NCBI GenBank assembly: GCA_052032225.1
Contig: JBPEWY010000081.1
Span: 1 to 42,526 of the forward strand
DNA length: 42,526 nt
From: JBPEWY01 sp052032225
Lineage (GTDB): Bacteria > Bacteroidota > Bacteroidia > Flavobacteriales > Flavobacteriaceae
Reading direction: 5' to 3'
Shown one piece after another: positions 24,766 through 32,092 of this stretch; position 1 is the stretch's first letter; each line of letters opens with the position of its first letter. The position numbers were made by a program, and so were the translations under genes. Under the pieces are notes generated by a model. That model was not told where the DNA came from and made no database searches. It saw only the letters and a list, made by a program, of their open reading frames with translations.

Positions 24766-25968
24766 ATGGCTGTTCAAACTTCAAAATCACACCTTTCTAA
24801 TAGGATTGAAAGCATGGCAACATCGGCTACTTTAGCAATGGCTGCCAAAGCAAGAGAACTTAAAGAGCAAGGCGTAGACATTATAAGTTTGAGTTTAGGC
24901 GAACCAGATTTTAATATTCCGGAGTTTATTAAAGAAGCCGCTATACAAGCCATACATGATAATTACAGTAGTTATCCGCCTGTAAATGGTTATACCGATT
25001 TACGCGAAGCTATTTCGCATAAATTTAAACGTGATAATAACTTAGATTATTCACCCAATCAAATTGTAGTATCTACAGGTGCAAAGCAATCTTTAGCTAA
25101 CGTTGCCTTGGTAATGCTAAATCCGGGTGACGAAGTTATTTTACCTGCCCCGTATTGGGTAAGTTACAGAGATATTGTTAAAATTGCCGAAGGTGTTCCG
25201 GTTGAAGTTCCTACAACTATTAAAACCGATTTTAAAATAACTCCAGAGCAATTAGAAGCTGCCATAACACCAAAAACTAAAATGTTGTGGTTTAGCTCTC
25301 CTTGTAATCCAAGCGGATCTGTTTACAGTAAAGAAGAGTTAGAAGCCTTAGCCCAAGTGCTACAAAAGTACCCCGATATTTATGTAGTTTCTGATGAAAT
25401 TTACGAGCACATAAATTTTACAGGAAAACATGTAAGTATAGCCGGCATTGATGGTATGTACAACAGAACTATTACTGTTAATGGAGTCTCTAAAGCTTTT
25501 GCAATGACTGGTTGGCGTATTGGTTATATTGGCGCTCCCGAGTTTATTGCTAAAGCTTGTAGTAAAATGCAAGGACAAATTACCAGCGGAGCTAATGCTA
25601 TAGCCCAAAGAGCAACCATTGCTGCTGTAACCGCCACTCCCGATAAGATAAAGTATATGGTAGACGAGTTTAAGGCTCGAAGAGATATTGTCTTAAAACT
25701 TTTATCAGAGATAGACGGGTTTAAAGTAAATGTGCCGGAGGGTGCTTTTTATGTGTTCCCAGATGTATCTGCTCTTTTCGGGAAGACTTTTAAAGGAAAG
25801 AAAATTAATAATGCTACAGATTTGTCATTATTTTTATTAGAAGAAGCCAATGTAGCTACTGTTACCGGCGAAGCTTTTGGAAGTCCTAATTGCATCAGAA
25901 TCTCATATGCAGCATCAGAAAAAGAGTTACGTGAAGCTTTAAGCCGAATTAAAAAAGCTTTAAGCTAA
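24766..25968 (+). CDS. Class I/II pyridoxal-phosphate aminotransferase (aspartate aminotransferase, type Ib)
   Basis: A 400-residue cytoplasmic aminotransferase, probably interconverting aspartate and 2-oxoglutarate with oxaloacetate and glutamate. K243 in VNGVSKAFAMTGWRIGYIG is the PLP lysine; SLGEPDFNIPE, FSSPCNPSGSVYS (Asn181) and YVVSDEIYEHINF (Asp210, Tyr213) contact the cofactor, and a C-terminal Arg in CIRISYAAS binds the substrate carboxylate. N-terminal LSNRIESMATSATLAM fits the Ib aspartate aminotransferase group, although prephenate or other specificities cannot be excluded. It is only 2 bp downstream of the desaturase gene and probably shares its promoter. Confidence 0.92.
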   Translation: MAVQTSKSHLSNRIESMATSATLAMAAKARELKEQGVDIISLSLGEPDFNIPEFIKEAAIQAIHDNYSSYPPVNGYTDLREAISHKFKRDNNLDYSPNQIVVSTGAKQSLANVALVMLNPGDEVILPAPYWVSYRDIVKIAEGVPVEVPTTIKTDFKITPEQLEAAITPKTKMLWFSSPCNPSGSVYSKEELEALAQVLQKYPDIYVVSDEIYEHINFTGKHVSIAGIDGMYNRTITVNGVSKAFAMTGWRIGYIGAPEFIAKACSKMQGQITSGANAIAQRATIAAVTATPDKIKYMVDEFKARRDIVLKLLSEIDGFKVNVPEGAFYVFPDVSALFGKTFKGKKINNATDLSLFLLEEANVATVTGEAFGSPNCIRISYAASEKELREALSRIKKALS

Positions 25969-26113
25969 CCGCTTTCAATCTGCTTTATTTAGCATAAAAA
26001 TGTTTTTTTGAGTTAAAAAAAGCATATAGCTCTTATGACAGATTTCTAATTAAATCTGCTAAATTTAATTAACTAATTTGTTTTGTAGGCAAGTTTTATT
26101 TTGTAGAATAACA

Positions 26114-26137
26114 AAAACTAAAGATTAACTTTAGTTT
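26114..26137 (-). terminator. Possible weak terminator of the DUF4242 gene
   Basis: On the minus strand AACTAAAG and CTTTAGTT form an 8-bp stem beginning at the stop codon, followed by TTTGTTATT. The T-tract is short and the stem is AT-rich, so confidence is modest. The rest of 25969-26135 holds nothing recognisable. Confidence 0.45.
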
Positions 26138-26408
26138 ATTCGGCAGTAGTGGGGTCTATTATGGTAGCTACTCTACTAATTTTATTAGCAGGAAATCCTC
26201 CTAACTTAGCGTGCTCTCTCACCATATCTTCGTTTGGTGCATTATAAACACAATACACCTTATTGTCTGTTACATAGCTTTGCACCCACTGTATTTTGGG
26301 TCCTAACTCATTTAAAACTCCGCAAGAAGTTTCAGAAATTCCCTTTAACTGTTCTGAAGTTAAATTACCAGCACCCGGAATCTCTCTTTCAATAACATAC
26401 TTTGGCAT
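26136..26408 (-). CDS. DUF4242 domain protein
   Basis: A 90-residue single-domain protein of the DUF4242 family (ferredoxin-like alpha/beta dimeric fold is expected for this group). I start at the ATG at 26406-26408 (MPKYVIEREIPGAGNLTSEQ); a GTG one codon earlier is less likely. Characteristic stretches are IQWVQSYVTDNKVYCVYNAP, NEDMVREHAKLGGFPANKIS and RVATIIDPTTAE. The family is small and cytoplasmic; some members are annotated as nickel-binding, but I see no proof of function. Monocistronic by context. Confidence 0.88.
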   Translation of the reverse strand: MPKYVIEREIPGAGNLTSEQLKGISETSCGVLNELGPKIQWVQSYVTDNKVYCVYNAPNEDMVREHAKLGGFPANKISRVATIIDPTTAE

Positions 26409-26527
26409 CACCTTGAACTTTAATTCCTACTCCTATGGTTTTTTCGGATTTACCCCGTTTTTTGTTGTGGTATCTGGACTCCACATTCACTATAAAGATA
26501 CAGAAAATTACTTGTAGAAGTTATTCT

Positions 26528-26842
26528 CTATACGCTAAAAGCCAATCTAATAAGAATATAAAAAAGGATTATGCCACTTACAGCTATGAAAGAATTTGGG
26601 AGTGTTTGGGTATATTGTCTAAAAAACTCTCTTACTCCAAAAAATATGAACACGTTTAAACTGCTAAATAAAACTAAACACCATGCAGCACTAAAACCAA
26701 AATAAGAATCTTGACTCCAACTATCTTTATTAAAAACGCTAAGCACCTCAAAGTTTGCAAATAGGTAAGCCAAGAAGGTTACTACTACCACAAAAAACAA
26801 CAAAAAAATCTCGTTATGGCTTGGGTTCTTAAAAATCTGCAT
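26528..26842 (-). CDS. Small hypothetical membrane protein
   Basis: A 104-residue protein from the ATG at 26840-26842 (MQIFKNPSHNEIFLLFFVVV); a TTG start at 26869 is possible but would overlap the likely promoter, minus-strand CATATTTG (26867-26874). Three membrane segments are visible: about residues 12-30 (FLLFFVVVVTFLAYLFA), 49-71 (FSAAWCLVLFSSLNVFIFFG) and 83-103 (FIAVSGIILFYILIRLAF). No known family is recognised. It lies between the DUF4242 gene and trkH on the same strand with about 94 bp to trkH. Confidence 0.6.
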   Translation of the reverse strand: MQIFKNPSHNEIFLLFFVVVVTFLAYLFANFEVLSVFNKDSWSQDSYFGFSAAWCLVLFSSLNVFIFFGVREFFRQYTQTLPNSFIAVSGIILFYILIRLAFSV

Positions 26843-26936
26843 GCGTTTTGTAGTATAATTCACACGCAAATATGTTTAATATTTTTCTAAATAACAAACT
26901 TGTTTTCAGGGGAATATTCCCCTTTTTAACAAAATA

Positions 26937-28430
26937 TTAACTTTTTTTCCAAAAATATGGGGTAAATAATATAAGAACCGTAAACAGCTCTAACCTACCA
27001 ATAAGCATTAAAAATGAGCACCACCACTTACCAGCATTGGGAAGACTATTAAAATTACTTAACGGATTTAAATCTCCAAAAGCCGGACCTACATTACCTA
27101 ATGAAGATGCTGCACCTCCTATGGCTGTTTCAAAATCTAACCCCATTAAACTCAAAACCAGCGCTCCTATTATAAATGATAGCATGTAGAGCACAAAAAA
27201 ACCAAGAATGGTGTAAACAATGCTTTCAGACACTGTTTTATTGTTAAATCTAACCGGAATAATAGCATTTGGGTGTAGTGTTCGTTTAAATTCTAACAAG
27301 CCGTTTTTTATGGTGAGTAAATGGCGAACAACTTTTATTCCACCGGCAGTAGAACCTGCCGAACCTCCTAAAAACATTAACCCGAAAAAAAATACGGTTA
27401 AAAAAGGTGTCCACGATGTAAAATCTGCAGTAACAAAACCGGTTGTTGTAACAACAGCTACCACCTGAAAAAGTGCATGCCTTATTGAACTTTCAAGTTC
27501 TCCAAAAACCATAGGGTGATAATCAGATACGGGAACATTTGCTTTAAAATAAATTACTAAAGCAGTAACAATTGTAAAAAACAGTATAAAAAGGGAATAA
27601 AACTTAAATTCTTCGTCTTTAATTATTTTTTGAACCTTACCCTTAAACGCAAAGTAACTAAGCACAAAATTGCTCCCGGCCAAAAACATAAAAAAGATAA
27701 CAATGTATTGTATTATTGGTTGATTGCTCCAATGCGCTAGACTATCATTTTTTGTAGAAAACCCTCCGGTAGAAAGCGTTGCCATAGAATGATTGATGGC
27801 ATCAAAAAAGCTCATCCCGGCCAATTTTAACAAAAGAGTTTCTGCTAAGGTATAGCCAACATAAATAAGCCATAATCTTTTGGCAGTATCTGTAATTCTG
27901 GGGTGAAGCTTGTCGGCACTCGGACCGGGTGCTTCGGCTGCAAACAATTGCATCCCTCCTATTCCTAAAATTGGTAAAATGGCAATTGCTAAAACTATAA
28001 TTCCCATTCCTCCAATCCAATGGGTCATGCTACGCCAAAACAAAATTCCTTCAGGTAACGATTCTACATCATCTAAAATAGAAGCTCCTGTAGTTGTGTA
28101 ACCAGACATAGTTTCAAAAAAAGCGTTAGTAACATCCGGAATAGATTTAGAAATTAAGTAGGGTAACATTCCGGAAAGCACCATTATAAGCCAACCACAA
28201 GCAACAATTATATATCCTTCTCTTTTTTTAACCTCTTTTTTATGGTCTCGAGTATTATACATAAGCAACCCGCCCGCAAGTACAGTTGCTAAAACAGATA
28301 TGCTTAATTGCATGGTAATGCCATCATTATAAATAGCACTTACCAAAGCAGCTAAAAGCATAAAGCCACCGTTACATACTAACAGTAGCCCCATTAGGTG
28401 AAAAATAATTTTAGAATTTAGCTTTTTCAT
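26937..28430 (-). CDS. trkH: Trk-type potassium uptake protein, membrane subunit
   Basis: A 497-residue TrkH/KtrB-type K+ transporter subunit with about ten membrane helices. Selectivity-filter regions include MSGYTTTGASILDD, MATLSTGGFSTKN, VVTTTGFVTADF and GAASSLGNVGPAFGDL; HWIGGMGIIVLAIAILPI and FLGGSAGSTAGGIKVVRHLL are typical. It begins 3 bp after the trkA stop, so trkA and trkH form an operon in which TrkA binds nucleotides and gates TrkH. Confidence 0.96.
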   Translation of the reverse strand: MKKLNSKIIFHLMGLLLVCNGGFMLLAALVSAIYNDGITMQLSISVLATVLAGGLLMYNTRDHKKEVKKREGYIIVACGWLIMVLSGMLPYLISKSIPDVTNAFFETMSGYTTTGASILDDVESLPEGILFWRSMTHWIGGMGIIVLAIAILPILGIGGMQLFAAEAPGPSADKLHPRITDTAKRLWLIYVGYTLAETLLLKLAGMSFFDAINHSMATLSTGGFSTKNDSLAHWSNQPIIQYIVIFFMFLAGSNFVLSYFAFKGKVQKIIKDEEFKFYSLFILFFTIVTALVIYFKANVPVSDYHPMVFGELESSIRHALFQVVAVVTTTGFVTADFTSWTPFLTVFFFGLMFLGGSAGSTAGGIKVVRHLLTIKNGLLEFKRTLHPNAIIPVRFNNKTVSESIVYTILGFFVLYMLSFIIGALVLSLMGLDFETAIGGAASSLGNVGPAFGDLNPLSNFNSLPNAGKWWCSFLMLIGRLELFTVLILFTPYFWKKS

Positions 28431-28433
28431 GTT

Positions 28434-29783
28434 TTATAAGAAAAGCTTCTCTACTTTATTTATAGATCGCGGTAAACAGCATACTACCACTCTATCTCCG
28501 GTTTTAATTAAAAAGTCTCCCAGCGCAATAATACCTTCTCCGTTTCTTACTACACCTCCTATTATGGCAGACCTCGGAAAATCTATTTCTTTTATGATTT
28601 TTCCGTTTACTTCTGATGTTGGTTTAACCTCAAATTCTAAAATCTCTGCATTCAAATTGTTTAATCGGGTTAAAGCAACTACTTCTCCTTTTCTAACATG
28701 CCTGAAAATATGATTGGCCGCGAGAAGTTTTTTGTTGATTAAAGTATCAATTCCAATAGATTGCGATAGCTGAAAATAATCCATATTCTCAACCAAAGCT
28801 ATGGTTTTCTTTACGTTTTTTGATTTAGCAACCAAGCAAGACATGATGTTTGTTTCTGAGTTTCCGGTAACAGAGATAAAGGCATCCATTTCTGAAAGGT
28901 CTTCTTCGTCTAAAAGCTCAACATTCCTGCCATCTCCGTTAATTACCAGTGCATTGGGCAAGGTGTCGGCTAAATCAAAGGCTTTTTCCTTATCTTTTTC
29001 AATAAGTTTTACAGAGAATTTATTTGTGCAAAGATCTCTGGCAGTTTTAAATCCTATTTTACTTCCACCTAAAATCATTACACGCTTAATATCTTCTTTA
29101 GTTTTTCCGGTTAGCGTGTAAAGTTTTTCTACCCCTTCGGGAGTAGTTATAAAATACACAATATCTCCTTCTTTAAATTGGGTATCACCTCTTGGTATTA
29201 AAGTGTATTGTGTGCCAAAACGCTGTACTGCAATTGGCATAAAGTGTAATTCAGGAAAAATATTTGCTGCCTCTTTAACCGATTTACCCACAAATGGAGC
29301 TGTGCGTTGCAATGATGTCCCTACCATTATTAAAGCACCGTCTTCAAACTCGTAGGTGTCACTAAAAGCAGATTGGTCTAAAAGCAATTGAATTTCGGAT
29401 GCTGCCAGTTGTTCCGGCGAAATGAGTTCGTCTATTCCTAAATCGGTAAATTTTATTTCTTCTTTATTGTAAACAAATTCCGTGTTAGATATACGTGCAA
29501 TTGTTCTTTTACATCCAAGTTGCTTAGCAAGCAAACAAAGTGTAATGTTTGTTGTCTCAGACGATGTTACTCCAATAACCAAATCAGAGTTTTGTACGTT
29601 AGCTTCTTTTAATACAGAAATAGAAGTTGCGTCTCCTTTTAAAACTTTAATGTCTAAATGGTTATCGGCATAAAGTAGGCTCTCTTTATGAGTATCTATT
29701 AGCGTAATATCTTGTGCCTCGTAAGAAAGAAGTTTTGCCAAGTGAAAACCAACTTCACCGGCACCTGCTATTATTATTTTCAT
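28434..29783 (-). CDS. trkA: Trk system potassium transporter, cytoplasmic NAD-binding subunit
   Basis: A 449-residue TrkA with two RCK_N/RCK_C units. I start at the ATG at 29781-29783 (MKIIIAGAGEVGFHLAKLLS), which places the first Rossmann glycine motif at residues 7-12 and falls just downstream of a -7 box; the frame is open 12 codons further. The second Rossmann motif is MILGGSKIGFKTARDL, and both RCK_C domains (FELHFMPIAVQRFG and GEVVALTRLNN onward) are present. The protein lies on the cytoplasmic face and regulates TrkH, encoded immediately downstream. Confidence 0.95.
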   Translation of the reverse strand: MKIIIAGAGEVGFHLAKLLSYEAQDITLIDTHKESLLYADNHLDIKVLKGDATSISVLKEANVQNSDLVIGVTSSETTNITLCLLAKQLGCKRTIARISNTEFVYNKEEIKFTDLGIDELISPEQLAASEIQLLLDQSAFSDTYEFEDGALIMVGTSLQRTAPFVGKSVKEAANIFPELHFMPIAVQRFGTQYTLIPRGDTQFKEGDIVYFITTPEGVEKLYTLTGKTKEDIKRVMILGGSKIGFKTARDLCTNKFSVKLIEKDKEKAFDLADTLPNALVINGDGRNVELLDEEDLSEMDAFISVTGNSETNIMSCLVAKSKNVKKTIALVENMDYFQLSQSIGIDTLINKKLLAANHIFRHVRKGEVVALTRLNNLNAEILEFEVKPTSEVNGKIIKEIDFPRSAIIGGVVRNGEGIIALGDFLIKTGDRVVVCCLPRSINKVEKLFL

Positions 29784-29816
29784 GTAAACGTAAGCAACTA
29801 ATTTGCAATTGTTATG

Positions 29817-29824
29817 CAAATATA
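29817..29824 (-). promoter_or_regulatory. -7 element of trkA-trkH
   Basis: Minus-strand TATATTTG, exact consensus, 33 bp before the trkA ATG. It faces away from the ubiE promoter in the 112-bp divergent region. Confidence 0.6.
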
Positions 29825-29873
29825 ACGCATTTAAGTAATGAATTTATATTCTATACGTTAAGTGGCATTGTAT

Positions 29874-29881
29874 TATCTTTG
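29874..29881 (+). promoter_or_regulatory. -7 element of ubiE-porT
   Basis: TATCTTTG, exact consensus, 14 bp before the ubiE ATG at 29896, giving a leader of only a few nucleotides. Confidence 0.65.
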
Positions 29882-29895
29882 CCAAAAAATTTTAC

Positions 29896-30624
29896 ATGCC
29901 CAAAAATGTAACTCCATATAAAGAGTCTAACCTCGGAAAAAAACAACAGGTTACTAAAATGTTTGATACCATTTCTGAAGATTACGACGGGCTTAACCGT
30001 GTAATCTCTTTTGGTATAGACATTAAATGGCGTAAACGTGTTGTTGCTTTGGTAAAAAAACAACAACCCAGTACCGTTTTAGATATTGCCACCGGCACCG
30101 GAGATTTAGCAATTAGTTTAGTTAAAACCGGTGCAAAAAAAATTATAGGATTAGACATCTCTAAAGGGATGCTTGAGGTGGGCAAACAAAAAGTAGCTAA
30201 AAAAGGACTGCAAAATGTTATTGATTTGCAGTTAGGAGATAGTGAAAATTTGCCCTTTAAAAATGATGAATTTGATGCTATAACTGTTGCTTTTGGAGTT
30301 AGAAATTTTGAAAACTTAGAAAAAGGGCTTTCAGAAATATATAGAGTTTTAAAACCGGGGGGAGCTTTTGTGGTTTTAGAGACCTCTGTACCCACTAAAA
30401 CGCCTTACAAACAGGGTTATTTTTTATACACTAAATACATTTTACCTACTATTGGCAAATGGTTTTCTAAAGACAATGCTGCCTATGGTTATTTATCTGA
30501 ATCTGCTTCTGTATTTCCGTATGGAGAACAGTTCAACAATATTTTGCGTAAAATTGGGTTTATAAATGTGAACCATCTGCCTCAAACCTTTGGGGTAGCA
30601 ACAATTTATGTAGCGTCAAAATAA
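29896..30624 (+). CDS. ubiE: Demethylmenaquinone methyltransferase
   Basis: A 242-residue UbiE/MenG methyltransferase that carries out the final methylation in menaquinone synthesis, supplying the quinone used by the Na+-NQR encoded upstream. Markers: MFDTISEDYDGLNRVISFGI near residue 23, the SAM motif VLDIATGTGDLAISLVKTGA, VAFGVRNFENLEKGLSEIYR and VLKPGGAFVVLETS. In an organism of this kind menaquinone is the expected respiratory quinone, so the menaquinone role is preferred over ubiquinone. It is followed after 4 bp by porT. Confidence 0.95.
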   Translation: MPKNVTPYKESNLGKKQQVTKMFDTISEDYDGLNRVISFGIDIKWRKRVVALVKKQQPSTVLDIATGTGDLAISLVKTGAKKIIGLDISKGMLEVGKQKVAKKGLQNVIDLQLGDSENLPFKNDEFDAITVAFGVRNFENLEKGLSEIYRVLKPGGAFVVLETSVPTKTPYKQGYFLYTKYILPTIGKWFSKDNAAYGYLSESASVFPYGEQFNNILRKIGFINVNHLPQTFGVATIYVASK

Positions 30625-30628
30625 TTGT

Positions 30629-31321
30629 ATGAAAAAAATTGGCTTTCTTTTACTATTAATCTTAGTTGCTCCGTTAGCAAGTGCTCAATTTAACGAAGAC
30701 CCTATTATTAATCTTGAGAATTTTGATAAAAAAACAATAAGCTGGGGGTACTTTTTAGGTGTAAACCAATACGACTTTAAGTTTGAGTACAACGAAAACA
30801 CCAGCGAAGTATTGGTTTCTAAAACCATGGGATTTAATGTTGGTTTAATAGGGAAGTTGCGTTTAAATGATTATTTTGATTTACGTTTTGAGCCAGGTCT
30901 TTACTATACAAAAAGAGATTTAGGTTTTAAAGGTTTTACAGAACCCAGAGATGCTGTACGAGAAGTAAAATCTACTTACATTCACTTTCCGCTATTATTA
31001 AAAGCAAATGCTAAACGTTTAGGAAACTGGAAACCTTACCTTGTTGGCGGGCTATCTACTTCAATTAATTTAGGCAGTAATGAAGACAGCAAAGAAGATA
31101 ACAGCTCCGGACAGTTTAGAATGAAAAAAAACACCTTTTACTACGAAGTTGGTTTTGGTATAGACTTTTACTTAGAGTATTTTAAATTTTCTCCTTCTAT
31201 TAGAGGGGTTTTTGCCTTAAGCGATGAGCTTATACCGGATGCAGACCCAAATAGCCCTTGGACCGGAAATGTTGCCGGAATGTACTCAAGAGGGATTTTT
31301 ATAAACTTTACTTTTGAGTAG
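30629..31321 (+). CDS. porT: PorT/SprT-type outer-membrane protein of the type IX secretion system
   Basis: A 230-residue exported beta-barrel protein (signal peptide MKKIGFLLLLILVAPLASAQ). Alternating residues and Gly-rich turns run through the mature part: SWGYFLGVNQYDFKFEYNEN, GFNVGLIGKLRLNDYFDLRF and EPGLYYTKRDLGF, ending in a typical C-terminal aromatic strand FINFTFE. The position 4 bp after ubiE matches the usual place of porT/sprT in flavobacteria, as I recall it. PorT is needed for secretion by T9SS and for gliding in related species. Alternative: a generic porin-like protein. Confidence 0.83.
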   Translation: MKKIGFLLLLILVAPLASAQFNEDPIINLENFDKKTISWGYFLGVNQYDFKFEYNENTSEVLVSKTMGFNVGLIGKLRLNDYFDLRFEPGLYYTKRDLGFKGFTEPRDAVREVKSTYIHFPLLLKANAKRLGNWKPYLVGGLSTSINLGSNEDSKEDNSSGQFRMKKNTFYYEVGFGIDFYLEYFKFSPSIRGVFALSDELIPDADPNSPWTGNVAGMYSRGIFINFTFE

Positions 31322-31326
31322 TTTTT

Positions 31327-32052
31327 TTACCTTCTTTTAAATTCGCTTAACAGTATAGCTGTTGCTGTTGCTACATTTAAACTTTCTGTTTGCTGCATGT
31401 TTCCAAACCTTGGTATTGTTATTTTTTGAGAAAGCATACTTTCTACTTCATGGCTAATTCCGTTAGCCTCGTTTCCCATAACAAGTACTGCAGGCTGTTT
31501 TAATTTTGCTGTGTACACATTATCGCCGTCCATACAGGCGCCATAAACCGGCATAGAAACCGATTTTAAAAAAGAATCTAAAGGCTTATAATAAACATTA
31601 ACTCTAGTTAAAGAACCCATTGTTGCTTGTACAACTTTTGGGTTATAACAGTCTACCGTTTCTGTAGAGCAGATTAATTGTGTTATTCCAAACCAATCGC
31701 ACAACCTAATAATTGTTCCTAAATTACCGGGATCTCTAACATTATCTAACGCTATTGTAAACTTATTATCTTGTATAGGTTTAGGCTCCGGAATTTTAAA
31801 CGTTGCCAGCGCCTTATTAGGTGTTACAAGACCACTTATTTTACGTAGCTCTTTTTCTGTTATTAGATTTTTTTTATGAGGAGGAACATCAAAAACAGTA
31901 TTGTCTGTCGTATATAATGCATCAAGTTTAAACGAAGAGTTTAAAAATTCCGAAATACCTTTTAACCCTTCAACTATAAACAAGCCGGTTTTATTTCGGT
32001 ATTTTTTTTGATGTAAACTTGTTATTAGTTTTATTTGGTTTTTGCTAACCAT
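31327..32052 (-). CDS. TrmH/SpoU-family RNA 2'-O-methyltransferase
   Basis: A 241-residue SPOUT methyltransferase. I start at the ATG at 32050-32052 (MVSKNQIKLITSLHQKKYRN); the frame extends 50 codons further but overlaps the tamL start region. The N-terminal substrate-binding domain (GLFIVEGLKGISEFLN) precedes the knotted SPOUT domain with its three motifs: ALDNVRDPGNLGTIIRLCDW, VLVMGNEANGISHEV and ITIPRFGNMQQTESLNVATA. It methylates a ribose in rRNA or tRNA; the site (RlmB-like or other) cannot be read here. It is divergent from tamL and convergent with porT. Confidence 0.9.
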   Translation of the reverse strand: MVSKNQIKLITSLHQKKYRNKTGLFIVEGLKGISEFLNSSFKLDALYTTDNTVFDVPPHKKNLITEKELRKISGLVTPNKALATFKIPEPKPIQDNKFTIALDNVRDPGNLGTIIRLCDWFGITQLICSTETVDCYNPKVVQATMGSLTRVNVYYKPLDSFLKSVSMPVYGACMDGDNVYTAKLKQPAVLVMGNEANGISHEVESMLSQKITIPRFGNMQQTESLNVATATAILLSEFKRR

Positions 32053-32070
32053 ACAAATAGTGTATTTTTG
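32041..32070 (+). promoter_or_regulatory. Promoter of tamL (-33 and -7)
   Basis: TTTG at 32041-32044 and TATTTTTG at 32063-32070 with an 18-bp spacer, the best complete match to the Bacteroidota consensus in the window. It lies 23 bp before the TTG start of tamL and overlaps the first codons of the divergent methyltransferase gene. Confidence 0.7.
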
Positions 32071-32092
32071 AGCAACTAAGCAGATTAGAGTA

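Noticed and set aside
25969..26135. Possible small RNA or terminator downstream of the aminotransferase
   Set aside because: Only imperfect AT-rich complementarity is visible; no convincing stem with T-tract on the plus strand.
26412..26659. Plus-strand small frames near 26435
   Set aside because: They overlap the minus-strand membrane protein and show no start context or conserved pattern.
28429..29121. Plus-strand open frames across trkA
   Set aside because: They are antisense shadows of trkA, which has complete RCK motifs; their translations show no domain and biased composition.
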